Shown one piece after another: positions 43,507 through 55,109 of a stretch of DNA of 64,000 nt. Source of the DNA: Dipteris shenzhenensis (lineage: Eukaryota; Polypodiophyta; Polypodiopsida; Gleicheniales); NCBI GenBank assembly GCA_047967505.1, contig CM106538.1; one strand, written 5' to 3'. Both the position numbers and the translations under genes were made by a program. How positions within the stretch are numbered: the stretch's first letter is position 1; each line of letters opens with the position of its first letter. Below the pieces are notes generated by a model, which was not told the origin of the DNA, ran no database searches, and saw nothing but the letters and a program-made list of their open reading frames with translations.

Positions 43507-43737
43507 TGTTGAGAGACCATGCTCAACATCATGTGATTACATGTGCATAGCATTAACACATATAGAGTGCTATAAAGGAAAGGGTTAGAAGCCCTAACCC
43601 TAACCCTAAATGGGTTTGTATATATTCTACATTTTCAACTAAATCTAGTATATAGTTAGGCATTTATGGTTTGCTCTCTAGTTGTGCCCTCTCTCCTCAT
43701 CTCCACTCTTCTCCTCTCCCCTCTTCATATTTTGTCA
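43507..43737 (+). repeat. Copia-3 3' LTR
   Basis: 231 bases from TGTTGAGAGACCATG to TATTTTGTCA with GAGGGAAGG immediately upstream. It has GTGCTATAAAGGAAAGGGTT and AAGCCCTAACCCTAACCCTA. Confidence 0.9.
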
Positions 43738-45420
43738 GGCACACATGCTGCTACATTTATCATGTGCAAATGTGTTTTTTGAAGGATGTAGTCAACCAGG
43801 TGAGGACCTAGAGTTTTGGGATTCATGGAGCATGCTAAACCTCTCGAAGCCTACTACCACCATCATGGGTGTCCTTTGGGTGACTGCAAAAAATGTGGCC
43901 CACACAAAATGTCATGCTGCCCATGTGAGATGAATTTTGTTTCCAAAAAGGTGATGGTGAAGGTCTTCCAGAATGTGGAGACAGGAACCATGGTGCAGGG
44001 GAAAAAGAAGCAAAGGAAATTCTATGTTGGCAAGGAGATGTATTGCAATTAACTTATATGATTAATGAAGGCTCACCTCAAAATATTCATCAAGCATAAT
44101 TACACTTGCAGATGGTAGGCTGAACAATTCAAAGAGAGTCTACTGAGGTTTCTTGAAGATGTGGTGGTTTCAGTGGTGGACATCGAAGGGAAGTATTCTT
44201 TCAAGGAGCAAAAGAACTATTCTTTTAAGGAGCAAAATGAGATTCAATCCATGCACTTGAACTCTAGCCAGGTTACAATTTTTGTCCACATAACATATGT
44301 CCATATTGGATCTCAGGTGAAGAAGACATTTCTTTTTTTCATTTTTGATGACAAGGTGCACGACACCCTCTTTATCCACCAGCATTGTTTTATGTTGCAT
44401 CATAGGTGGTTGTCACATCAAGGTTTTGGAGCTGACTAGGCATTGGGTTTGGTCAGATGGAGCAACCTCTAAATTCAAGGCTAGAAGACCTTTCTATTTC
44501 ATTTCTAGATTTGAACAGCTGGTGGGTTTGAAGATGACATGGAATTTCTTTGGATCTAGACATGGAAAGGGAGAGCACAATGGGACTGGGGCTATTGTGA
44601 AGAGAGCACTCACACATGAACAAGTACAGCCAAATGGAGCCACCTTAAAAAATGCGAGATGTCGTGGATTTTTTTAGGACCAACTTGTCTCAAGGGCTTA
44701 AGCCAACTATGCATCTAAGGAGAGGAATGTAGCACAATTGTTTTGGGAGGTTAAGGAAGGAGATATTGATTTATCTATACATTGAGACTATCAACCTGTG
44801 CCAGACACAATCCATTCATTGTATACGAGGAGCTGTGCAAGGGGTTGTTAGTCAAATAGCAATGAAAAGGTTGTCCTACTACTGCAATGCTTGTATTCAA
44901 GAGTCTTGGGGACATTTCACCAGTAAGAAGCATGTGCCCAGTTGGGAATATCACATCATTGTTCCTAACGATGCAAATGTTTTGGATACTAATGAGGAGC
45001 TCATTGAGGAGCCTTTTTTCGAAGGGCATCATAAAATGCTTAGCGATGCTCTTTCCGTGGGGGACAACTTCGTAGTGAATGCAGAGGTAGACAATGCAGA
45101 GGGTGTTGACTTCCACATCTTGAAGTGTACCAAAGCTAAGGAGAAGAGCCAAAAGGCTATGAAGGATTCTTGAGGCAACATAATTGTTGCAAGCTCCTTT
45201 GTTGTTGTGAAGGGTCTCTTTTATGGTCATCAAGGTGACCGCCGCTATAAGATTCTTGATCCATAATCCTAAGGTCATATTATATTCCCATCTTGTAAGG
45301 TCAATCAAGTTTCCATCGGAAGCGATTGGGGGAGAGAGAAACTTGTACTTGCTATCACTTGAAGAGTACGAGGCTATCTACAATAGCATGCCTTATGATC
45401 TCTATACCACATTCTAATTA
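43738..45420 (+). pseudogene. Second WSDG/HGKG-family transposon protein relic
   Basis: Same family as 8560-12060, single copy. In order: HHHGCPLGDCKKCGPHKMSC (cysteine cluster, near 43858-43920), KVMVKVFQNVETG, a NYSFKEQNEIQSMHLNSSQV segment with a small internal duplication of YSFKEQ (44190-44270), then WSDGATSKFK (44453-44482). Next come WNFFGSRHGKGEHNGTG with IVKRAL (44540-44610), SYYCNACIQESWGHF (44876-44920) and DFHILKCTKAKEK (45110-45145), ending with YSHLVRSIKFP (45281-45315). Four or more frame changes and stops make it non-functional. The N-terminal part is lost at the Copia-3 LTR. The C-terminal half is better kept than in the first relic, so the two together show the whole family outline. 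Confidence 0.75.
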
Positions 45421-46224
45421 ATTTATTTCCCATTCTTGCTTTCATTTTCTATGATTGTTTATTTGCTTGCCATTTTCTATGATTGTTTACTTGTCGTCTC
45501 TCAAAAAAGAAGCCAAGTATGATTGGTTGTACTAAATATGTGAGAAACCATTGTGTATACATCAGTCAAGTAATGGTCATGATCCAATAATACTTCATGA
45601 TCCAACCATAGGGCACATGATCCAAGTTATTGATAATATTTGCAAGCAGTCATAAAGCACTATAGCTAGGCAAGACATGATGCAAGTCACAAAGAATAAT
45701 TACATGGTCTAGTATTATATTCATGATCCAGCACTAAACAATTGTACATGATCCAGTATCCAAAAATTATACCTCATGAAACGACAAGGTACATGCTCAA
45801 TGTTACAAGTAGTATTTGCAGTCCTTGAGCAATTTCACAGATAACATCTTGTAAACTATGTCCTCCACCTTGGTCTGATAAACATGTCACGTGCCCCAGA
45901 AGCAATCAGCCCCACAATTGGGACTGTCACCCATTCAGGCTACACAACATACTTTTCTGCAAACTAGTAGGCTATCTGTATCTTCCCAAGCACCAAAGTA
46001 GTCTTTAGATGTAAATTGTTGGCGATCCCATGAGTTCAACCATTGCAATAACTAGGGTCCTACATGCTTAACCAGAAAATTATGCTGCCAATGCACATGC
46101 ACGTAGTCTACAAAATGTCCCTTCTGGTTTAAGGCTAACCCTAAACTCTTTGACCTTAAAAGTGTCCAAGAAGGTATAAAAGCAATCTGGCTGATGGTCT
46201 TACCTCACCCAATGAGTCCTGGTG
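45421..46224. repeat. CATGATCCA word cluster in non-coding DNA
   Basis: CATGATCCA occurs near 45569, 45587, 45610, 45732 and 45758, with related CATGATGCA and CATGGTCTAG words between. There is no gene. After 45800 the sequence is unremarkable up to the LINE. Confidence 0.55.
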
Positions 46225-49200
46225 TACAGCTGTTGAACAAACCCAAAGGTTACTCAGAAAAGCAAGAAAAGACAGAGCAAAAATAAGGGCCAAGAGAATG
46301 GACATTATTCAAGACAAGATAGTCTCTTTGGAAAGCTAAGCCAAATAGGGGGACTTACATGCCCAGGATGATTTGGTTGGGAAAAGGAATGAACTCAGGA
46401 TACAAGAACAGATTCTACTTAATGATATTAAAATATACTTCAGAGATTGGTGGGCTGGCAAAGCTGAGAGTCCTACCAAGGAGTACTTCAAGCTTATTAG
46501 AAGAAAAAGATCTAATGAAGAGACTCCCCTCCTTAGAAAAGCTGACAACTCTCTTGCCTCCTCTCTTGAGGAGAATATTGATCTCATTCATCTCCACTTT
46601 TAGAACTTGTTATCCTCCACTATACAAGTTGATGCTGATGTGTGTAATGCTAGGGAACTCTGTAAGCTTGTTAGAAAGAACATTGTACTCAGCTTTGATA
46701 ACAAATTCCTTGGAAAACCTCTTTCTGTTGATGAACTTTATGAGCCTTTAGTTAATGACAGATGGTAAAACACTAGGACAAGATAGGCTACCTATTGAAT
46801 TCTACAAAATATGTTGGTCCACTATTGGCCCTATATGGCAAGAGAGTGTTAGCTGTGGGAATCTGCCTACTCATATTAATGGGGGAGTTATCAAACTAAT
46901 TCCTAAGGAGAGGGATAAGGAGGAGATAAGAAATTGGAGGCCACTCACCATGCTTAATTGCAATTACAAATTTTTTGCCAAAACCCTTGCTTTGAGAGTT
47001 AAAAATAGAATGGCTAAGTGGATACTACTAGAACAGAAGGGATTCATAAAGGGCAAACTTTTATTGGAAGCCATCATTAATATTTGGGAGGGCTGTGGTG
47101 AATACGCTAGGGAATCAAATCAGGATATCTACATTCTGAAGGTTGATTTTGATAAAACATATGATAGATTGGAGTGGGACTTCATCATTCAGATGCTTTC
47201 TAATATGGTTCTTGGCCCTTACTCATCTCCTATATCAAACTTCTTCTCACCAATGCCTCAGCTAAGGTCTGTGTCAATGGTATCATGAGTCAACCCTTTT
47301 TTCTTTAAAGATCTATAAGATAGGGTTGTCCTATTGCTCCCTTACTCTTTGCAATTGCTGCAGACTCTCTAGGTTGTCTTCTTCATTGTCAAAGCCAAGA
47401 TAGAAATGTAAAAGGAATTGAGTTACCTTCTAGCAAACACCTTATATGCCAATAGTTTGCTGATGACACATATTTAACCCCCCTCAGGAATAAGGCACAG
47501 AATATAAAAAAAGCTATGGAGTACTTAGATATTTTTTGTAAAGCTTCTGGATCTAGAATCAATCATTCCAAAACTAGGTATGCAACTCTCAAAGGTGATG
47601 AGCAGGTTGTATTGGAGGAAATGGGTTGCCAGAGAATCAAACATGGTACTGTGTTCAAATTATTGGGTATCCCTATGGGCTTTGACATCTCCCTCAAGAA
47701 GAGATGGGACTGGTTTTTGATCAAGTTTCAAAACAAGATTGAGAAATGGAGAGGTTTCCAAGCCAGTCTAGCTGGGAGTACAATGGTTCTCAACCATTGC
47801 ATCTACCCAATTGTGATTTTCTACCTCACCTCTTGGTACCCTTCTAGAACAACACTTGACAGGTTCATCAGATTTTGCAGGTCCTTCCTTTGGGGGGGCA
47901 AGATAGCCAAGGTCAGATGGGATTTTTGTATCAAACCCAAGTAGGAAGGAGGCCTAGGGGTGGTTGATATAGAACAGGCTTCTTTTAAGTTATCCTCAAC
48001 TTGGATAATTAAAGTAATTTTCCATCCTCAAAAGGATTGGGCTCAACTCCTACTTAGGAATGTAAGCTCTTTAAGACCTCTGAGAGCTCCCAAGTGGAAA
48101 AACTATCCCATGTTTTCAGCCATTTGTAATCTTGAACCTTGCAAAGCTAAAGGCAATCAGTTTTGGCAATCTCTATGGACAACCTTTGAAGGAAATAAAA
48201 GCCAAATTGTCTTCTCTGGCAAAGGGGCATTTATGTCATTAGATTCAATCTAGGTCTTTGTTATATTTAAGGAGGCTTTTCTCTCTGATGAAGAGTTTTA
48301 TATGGCTTCTAAGCTCTTCAAGAAAGGATTGTAGTGTTGGGGTCAGCTATGGAGCAGAGTTGAGTTCATATGGAAAACTTGGATTGAGATTAGGAGGGAG
48401 TTTAGATTAAATAATCAGAACCAGATTTTGATCATGAACAGAATTCACCTTTGGGAGAGTAGTCAGAAATGGAAAGGTGGAACTTTTTTGGTCTATAGTA
48501 GAGAGTTCAGTTGGGTTGAGAGTACTTCCTTCTTCCCTATTCCTACCCCAGCTAGGGATATAGAGGATCTTTTCATTGTCTTTAATACTAGATGGAAATT
48601 GTAGGATTGTAGGGGCAAATGGAAATTCAGATTCTGTTGCATTTGGTCAAGCTCAATCCTTGATAAAATGTCTGCCCTACTTTGTTTGATAATGCACAAA
48701 GCTATTTGGACCAACAGCAGAGGACTGAGAATTGGAAAGGGAAATGGCAAGTGCATGAGATGTCCTCTTTAGAGGAAGATGTCTTTCACCTCTTTGTTGC
48801 CTACCCTACTACTAGAAAGGTTTGAAAAATAGTACAATATGAAACAAGAGAGCCCCATTAATTGGAAAGCTATTCTGTTAGAGGACTCTTCAAAGACAAA
48901 GAAAGAGATATGAGCACCCATCAAAGCACATGCACTATGGTTGATTTGGATAGCCAAAAACAATTTTTCAGTTTAACTAACTTGATTTGCATGCTGATAT
49001 ACTTTTTCTCAATTGGATGCACAGGACTTAAGGAAAATTGCAGAGCAAAATAATTTAGTTCAGATTTGATGCTACCCTGTTTAATGTTGATCTTCAAGAC
49101 CATGTACAAAGATGCTTTGGGATAGACAACACTACCCCCTTTGAAATCCCTGCTTAATTTACTTGTTTTATTAAGAAAATCCAACCTCCAACCATGAAGA

Positions 49201-49512
49201 AGAAATCAGTTTCACCCAGTCATGCTGCTTACTCTGATGACTCTGATAATACTGGTGCCTCATCTGATATGGATTTTAGATACTCTGACTACTTTACTGA
49301 TGATGCTATAGATGATACAGAGGAACCCTCCTTTTAAATATGCTGCTATGATAAACTTAGAAGTTTCCAAGTTCTTGAGTTTCTGTCAGAAATTTTTTAT
49401 TGATGTAACTTCTCCCCATGGGGGATGGCTTTTCTACTCTAAATACTATGTATTGACCATATCTTTGTGGATATAATACATTACAAACTTTTTTCTTCCC
49501 AAAAAAAAAAAA
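46225..49512 (+). mobile_element. LINE-2, 5'-truncated L1-type element with poly(A)
   Basis: It starts inside ORF2 before RT (TQRLLRKARKDRAKIRAKRM, 46237-46296) and ends with AAAAAAAAAAAAG at 49501-49513, so the orientation is plus. It lacks the endonuclease and ORF1. The 3' untranslated part has CTTCTCCCCATGGGGGATGG, as in LINE-1. Flanking target duplications were not identified with confidence. Confidence 0.9.
46228..48840 (+). pseudogene. LINE-2 ORF2: reverse transcriptase and zf-RVT
   Basis: RT blocks in order: KTLGQDRLPIEFYK, VIKLIPKERDKEEIRNWRPL, KFFAKTLALRVKNRM, ILLEQKGFIKGKLLLEAI, ILKVDFDKTYDRLEWDFI (catalytic Asp in KVDFDKTYD), then, in a broken stretch near 47460, FADDT-like sequence (AAGTTTGCTGATGACACATA) as the second catalytic block. 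Then NHSKTRYATLKGDEQ, LLGIPMGFDISLKKRWDW, LNHCIYPIVIFYLTSWYPS and the zf-RVT domain (LIMHKAIWTNSRGLRIGKGN, CMRCPL). Multiple stops (46602, 47288, 47944, 48253) and frame changes make it dead. Confidence 0.9.
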
Positions 49513-51300
49513 GTCCCTTTTGGATTTCTAGTACACTTGTAGAAGCTGTCATCTAGAAGCACGGTGCTCGACACATCATAGAAAGGATATTTCTCCTAGA
49601 AATACCACAGATGCTTGAAAAACATTGGTTTCCCATCAGAAATGGTAAAATGTGCCCTGTCACAATATTCCTGATCAAAAAATCATGAGATCAAATTCTC
49701 GAGGCTAGGAAAACACAACTTAAAGTGCCGCATCAAGTTGCATCTCCATTGGGAGCTCCATATATAAACATTGAACCATCGAGCAGCCCAACACAGAAAA
49801 GTATCTGCGTCCTCTGGCCCTCCGTGGAAGTCTCATATTTGCCATGCATGACGATGCCATTGGGGCAAGAATAGCTTCTTTTCATGGTTGTGATGATAAA
49901 TAAGCACACCATTCATGTCTATCACAAGTGAATGTTGTTCTGTATTCCTTTGGGATCATGTAATAGTCAGGTCCTAGGGGATACAACAAAATCCTACTTT
50001 CTAAGTTCATGAGGGGTACAATGAATGATCCCTAGCTTTGCAATATATCTTTTTAGTGCTCTCCTATGGTGACCCTGGATGTGAACCACATGCTATCCTT
50101 GCACTCATCTTAGGCCGAGGTTTGAAAGGACCTTTTGTATACACAACCAATGCAAATTTTTTATCACCTATACAAACCACAACATGATCGAGCTTCATCA
50201 AGGCGCCTCTCTCCATCTCTCACTCTCTCATTAAGTTAACACATGTTTATGCACGGGTGTCAATATCTACAAATCCCAATTTTTGAACTGTAATTTTAAT
50301 AAGATACAATTCCCTACCCAGCTTTTAAGTTCTTCGAGGGGAGTGATGAGGTAAGCAATCACAAACCTCAAATATAAGATAGTATAAGTTTAATGTATGA
50401 TAATCAAATTATTTTAAGGTTTATGATCTCTGTTCAGATGGAGAGCATGTGTAATAACTGGAAGACATTTAGACTACAATACCAATAAGAGACATCACAA
50501 TACCAATGACTTGATTAAGCTGGCATTTCATTACATGGGGTAAACCCAGGATCCAATCTAAAAATTACAATCTCTTGTAGGCCCATGGGCAGTGCATACT
50601 TGCTTTTAGGTTAGCTACAAGACTTGCATCCTTCTCATTAGGAACCTTCTTAGCATTACTTGGTGTTTTAGTCCTTTTTGCCCTGCTAGTATGCATCTGT
50701 GCAGTTGATGGACTCTGGCCTCGGCTACATTGTTCTACGTGGTCTTGCGCTTTGTTATTACCTTTATCCATTGTCCCATAGTCAACCCATTCGGACTGGT
50801 CTCCTAGTTGGGAGCAGCATCTCCTATAGTTGTGGCTGATTCTATGAGATCATCCAAACTTGCCCGTATAGGTACATCACCCATCTGTGTGTTTGTTCCA
50901 TCTAAGTCAACCACTTTTTAAGGACTCTGCACAAACCTTGGACTGCCTGACAAAGGTGTTATCTCATCATCAATAAACGTACAATCATGTTCTCTTCCAA
51001 CCTTTTCTGATGACCTCTGCTGTTCATTATCAAAAACAACTTTTAAAAAAGGAGAATGGGGCTCCAGGCCCTAGGCTGAGGCTAGGAATCTTCTCATGGG
51101 CTATGCTTCCCAAGAAAGGTGCAAGTTCATAGTAAATGCATGTGAACATCCAAGTACTCCAGGCTTGTCTAATGATCTTGCCTGTGAATTATCAACAAAG
51201 ACTGCATCCCAAAAATGCCAAATTTCAAACGGAGATTTTATTCCAGTGGAAAAATGCATCCAAACTAATGCAAAAACACATTTAGTAATCATGTAGCGAT
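49513..51300. other. No gene recognised
   Basis: Several short frames (50771-50565 minus, 51096-51296 plus, 51310-51101 minus) lack domains. The minus ORF is Lys- and Ser-rich (RAKRTKTPSNAKKVPNEKD). No LTR, TIR or RNA gene is apparent. Confidence 0.4.
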
Positions 51301-52228
51301 GCACAGACAATGCAAAAACAAATCACTACCAATAAATATACAAAGCGCTCCCTAAAAACCATCACAAAGCATATGATGCACTTTCATAGCGCATGCAAAG
51401 CATATTCAAAGAAGTCCAAAAGTAGAAGGAAAGCAAACGAAAATCTAAACCCAGTGCTTAAGCATTGCCAAACTAGTCACAAAAGCACTGAACAAAATCA
51501 AGCACTCAGAAAGCACTGCCAAAGCACTACCAAACCACGCACAAGTGGTGCAAAAGCACTCACAAAAGCAAGCAGTGCCAAAGCATATTGAAAGCAATAA
51601 CTATTTACACGAAAAGCAGTTTTCAAAGAGAAAGTAGTGGTAAAGCAATCATCACTGCTAAGCATTGACAAGCACACATGTGTGCTTTTCAATGCTTAGC
51701 AGTGACCAAAGACTTAAAAATCAGTGCCAAAGCACTACCAAACCACTCACAAGCAGTGCTAAAGCACTGCAAAAGCACTCACAAAAGCAAGCAGTGCCAA
51801 AGCAATCTAAAAGTGATGACTGTTTATAGGAAAGTAATTTTAAAAGAGAAAGCAGTGGTAAAGCAGTCACAAAGCACTACTAAGCCATTGACATGCACAC
51901 ATACAAAGCAGTGCTAATGCAGTGAGACCCACAAATCATATAGACTACTTTGCATATTCCATGTAAAGAAATCTAAAAATGCAAAGCAGTGACCAAGCAG
52001 TTAGAAAGTAGTGCCAAAGCATTACCAAACCACTCACAAGTAGTGCAAAAGCACTCACAAAATCAAGTAGTCACAAAGTAGTGCCCAAGCATACTAAAAG
52101 CAATGACTGTTTACATGGAAAGAAGTTTTAAAAGAGAAAGTAGTGTTAAAGCAGTCACAAAGCACTACTAAGCATTAACAAGCACACGTACAAAGCAGTG
52201 CTAAAGCAATGAGACCCACAATGCACAT
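51301..52228 (-). repeat. GTGCTTTGG satellite, second locus, opposite strand
   Basis: It is made of words such as AGTGCCAAAGCACTACCAAA, CCACTCACAAGCAGTGC and GCACTCACAAAAGCAAGCAG, the reverse complement of the 37.6-39.1 kb array (which has CTTTTGTGATTGGTTTGGTA). The landmark CAAACCAC followed by CACAAG recurs near 51533, 51738 and 52027. It ends exactly at the Copia-4 LTR. Frames within it (51310-51591, 51678-51917) are repeat-encoded. Confidence 0.85.
51653..51704. repeat. 52-bp near-perfect palindrome without spacer
   Basis: The left half CACTGCTAAGCATTGACAAG followed by CACACA and the right half are reverse complements over 26 bases with one mismatch and no loop. It lies inside the satellite, centred on ACACATGTGT. 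Confidence 0.9.
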
Positions 52229-52961
52229 GTAGAGTGTAAGAAAACAATACAACGTCTGTGCTCAACAGATAATAGGATCTTGTACGCAAGAGAGAAAACC
52301 ACATAGTATGGAGAATCAAAAATTTGATTACTGTAGAACTGATACAATAGATGGCACTGCCTCCCAACGGTGTGCTCCTGTGAAAGAAGCTTCGATGGTG
52401 AGCTGGAAACAGTAGAGGACGGAGGTTGGATGCTAAGGAATCAGGGTTGCTGTAGCCAGTGATGAAATGGGCTTCATGGGCTTGCTCTTATATAGCCACT
52501 AGTCGTAGTCACAGTTAGGCTCAATTGGATGATTGACCGAGTCCACCCAAAACGATCGACTAGGGGTCGATCCCGAAATAGGCCACCGACCACACGATAG
52601 AACCGGTGCGCAAAATAGAGCAACTCACCTACGGTGTCCATTTGGCCCACAGCCATCCGGGATCATTGGGGACTCCAAACGAGCCCCGCAACCCGAGAGT
52701 GGGCTGCCTCAAGAATTGCTCCGTCTACCCTCAATGCGGTCAGTCATGGGATGCCTTCCCGCACTTGCATGTAGCCTAGTTGGCAGTGTGCCAACTCCGT
52801 CCACCCATCAAGCCACACATGGCCCCCATCTGGTGTCCAAACCAGGACCTACCAGATAACCGAGCTACCCAAATGCCTTATCCTCATATGGGGGGCTTAC
52901 AAGTAGAGTAAGCTGGTTCCTGCATAGTTACATAAGAATGGAGCATTGATATCTAACACCC
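52229..52961 (-). repeat. Copia-4 3' LTR
   Basis: On the minus strand it runs from TGTTAGATATCAATG to CTTACACTCTACA (733 bases, TG...CA). The TATA box is GGCTATATAAGAGC (minus strand, at 52486-52499). The purine tract GAGGGGGGG lies immediately inside. The family differs from Copia-1 to Copia-3. The far end is inferred from typical LTR end sequence, since no second LTR is present for comparison. Confidence 0.7.
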
Positions 52962-53930
52962 CCCCTCAATGTCCACCCGCAAGTGAACTTACTTTTTCGG
53001 TCCAATGCCAAGTCGATAAAGATGCCTCTCCAGCAAGTCTCTTCTAGCAGCCTTTGTGAAGATGTCCACAACATTCTCTGTAGTCGGACAGTATACCAAG
53101 TCGACCTCTCCATCCATGATGAGCTCGTGTACAAAGTGATATTGAATCTCAATGTGTTTTGTGCAAGCGTGGAACACAGGGTTCTTTGCAATCGCCATGC
53201 AACTTTGATTGTCACATGATAACTACGTAAGGCTTGTTCTACACTGCATCCATGTCCCCCAGAATCCTCCTCAACCACACTACCTCGCAAGAAGCAAAGC
53301 ATGCTGATTTGTACTCAGTCTCGGTAGAAGAAAGAGCAACTGTGGGTTGCTTCTTGCTGACCCATGACACAGCTCCAGATCTAAGTGAGAAATAGTAACC
53401 TGTCACTGATCTCCTGCTGTCCATGTCTCTTGACCAATCCGAGTCACAAAATCAGGTCAAGATGTTGCCCTTGGTATAGGTGATGCCATAATCAAGTGTG
53501 CCTTTGATGTATTTCAGCACCCGCATCCCTGCCCTCCAATGGTTCTCCCGGGGCTTATTGGAAAACCTGCTTAGTCTACCAGTCGCAAAGCTGATGTCCG
53601 ACTGTGTGTTGCACAAGTAAATCAAACTGTCCACAAGCCTTCTGTACTTCGCTTCATCCACCAGTGGTGATGAATCCTCATTTGAGAGCTTCACGTCAAC
53701 CTCCATAGGGTACCAACTGTCTTGCACTTAGCCAAATGCCTTCAGTATCTCTCCAGCATACTTCAGTTGTGAAATGATGATCTATTTCCGCTCTTGCCAA
53801 ACGTCAATCCCCAAATAGAAATGCGTCAGTCCGAGATCTATCATTTTAAACTCTCTTCCTAGCATATGCTTTGTCTGTGAGATCTTCTCTTCATGGTTCC
53901 CTGTTAGATGGTCGCAGTGCTCCCGCTGCG
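52962..53930 (-). pseudogene. Copia-4 RNase H and reverse transcriptase C-terminus
   Basis: The minus strand from about 53930 gives KMIDLGLTHFYLGIDVWQ, LVDEAKYRRLVDSLIYLCNT, RVLKYIKGTLDYGITY, then RNase H: SRRSVTGYYFSLRSGAVSWV, SKKQPTVALSSTETEYKSAC, FHACTKHIEIQYHFVHELIM and VVDIFTKAARRDLLERH, which is the end of pol. The element is 5'-truncated before the YVDD motif. Frames are broken near 53730, 53440 and 53230. It is a distinct copia lineage from the other three. Confidence 0.9.
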
Positions 53931-54007
53931 CCTGTAGAGAAGGCAACAACACCCCCGCCACCTCCACCGAAGCGAATCCTTCCTCTCCCCTTTCATTCCC
54001 ACAATCC

Positions 54008-54038
54008 ATGTGTGTGTGTGTGTGTGTGTGAGTGTGTT
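54008..54038 (+). repeat. (GT)n microsatellite
   Basis: About 12 GT units (TGTGTGTG...) ending in GAGTGTG, beside the truncated end of Copia-4. The minus-strand frame over it reads His-Thr repeats and is not a gene. Confidence 0.95.
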
Positions 54039-54099
54039 CTGTTCGACCATCCGTGCATAGAGCTAAATCTGGCAGCACATAGCTAAATCTGGCAGTGCC

Positions 54100-55105
54100 A
54101 TTTGTCCGTGCATAGAAAGCTTGACTGATACAAAGCTGAGCATATTAAGGTGGTGGCTGTCGTTATTGATCAAGTCAATACCTTTAGAATCTCGCTAAAC
54201 ATGGGTCCTCGATGAGCTGGCCCTTTTGGCCACATGGGCGGCAAACCACTGATTTGACCGAGTCTTTTTGCCCGCCAACTCCCGTTTTCAATTATTATCT
54301 AGCGTAACACCCTAATCTTTGGGAGTCTCTGATCATCGAATCCTGCCATTGATTGTTGCCCATGAGTCTGATAGAGTAGGGGACTTGCCAGAGAGCCGGA
54401 AAATCCTTTCAAAAGCATGTTAGAAGACCTTCAAATGGCCACAGCTAGTTGTATATACCACCTTGGGCATTCCCATTCTCTACACAATTAACTGGCAATG
54501 ACTCCATACTCTTTTGCAATCTTTTTAGTTCAAACCAGCCAGCTTTCAGCTAGGACTTGGTGCTATTAGTGTGCTCTCAGCCTACTTGGCCTTATGTGTG
54601 GTTGACAAGGTGGGCTTGAGAATCGTACTCCTTGTCTGCACGCTTCCATAATCACATTTGTAGCTGTATATCACCATACATGTCAACAGTTTTATGTCCA
54701 TTTCATGCTTCATTTTGAACATGTTAATGATGATTTTGCTGTAATTTGTTCCTCATTTCCTTTACTTTACAATAGGTTTTGCTGCTACTGCAAATAATGC
54801 ATTGAGAAGGCCTATGTTTCTACTTCAACTCACATGTTTTTGGTTGGAATTTGTTTATAGGTGCTGTAATTTGTTACTAGTTGCTAGAGTAGCTGTAAGC
54901 TTCAAAAGGAGATTGTTGGCTTGAAGCAACTCTGATTCTTCCATACTTTGCTCCAGGTTTTATGTCCATTTCATCCTTCATTTGAACATGTTAATGATGG
55001 TTTTGCTGTAATTTTCTCCTCATTTTCTTTACTTTACAAAAGGTTTTTCTGTCCATTTGAGATTATCTTGTTGGGCACCTTTTTTGTTATCTAGCCCTTT
55101 TATAG
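54100..55105 (+). repeat. Upstream region of the P-like gene with a direct repeat
   Basis: Two copies of a segment of about 95 bases beginning TTTATGTCCATTTCAT and including AACATGTTAATGATG, TTTTGCTGTAATTT and TTCTTTACTTTACAA lie at about 54690-54785 and 54958-55055, in direct orientation 266 bases apart. No exon is recognised. A splice-acceptor-like TTTTATAG precedes the ATG at 55110, so a further upstream exon is possible. Confidence 0.6.
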
Positions 55106-55109
55106 GAGC

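Larger units (their letters stand above)
39962..43737 (+). mobile_element. Copia-3, internally deleted Copia element with two LTRs
   Basis: The 5' LTR (39962-40198) and 3' LTR (43507-43737) belong to the same family as those of Copia-1 and Copia-2. The interior lacks gag, protease and most of integrase. Instead 40199-41390 is unrelated sequence: a duplicated ACTTGCATGAGANACCCACG segment near 40280 and 40330, and a TTGACC-rich repeat at 41170-41390. Pol starts at about 41395 with integrase-end sequence. No matching target duplication is visible (AGTAC before, GGCAC after), so ends may have recombined. Confidence 0.85.

Noticed and set aside
44775-45308. 177-codon minus-strand ORF
   Set aside because: It lies opposite the conserved plus-strand frame of the WSDG-family relic and has no domain.
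51310-51917. Plus-strand ORFs with HKSTEQ- and KALPNHSQ-like repeats
   Set aside because: Same cause: inverted locus of the satellite.
52320-52350. Primer-binding site next to the Copia-4 LTR (TTGTATCAGTTC on the minus strand)
   Set aside because: It lies inside the LTR, not after its end, and pol is on the other side, so this LTR is the 3' one.
53782-54078. ORF with a His-Thr repeat
   Set aside because: The repeat is the (GT)n microsatellite; only its C-terminal part is real Copia-4 pol.
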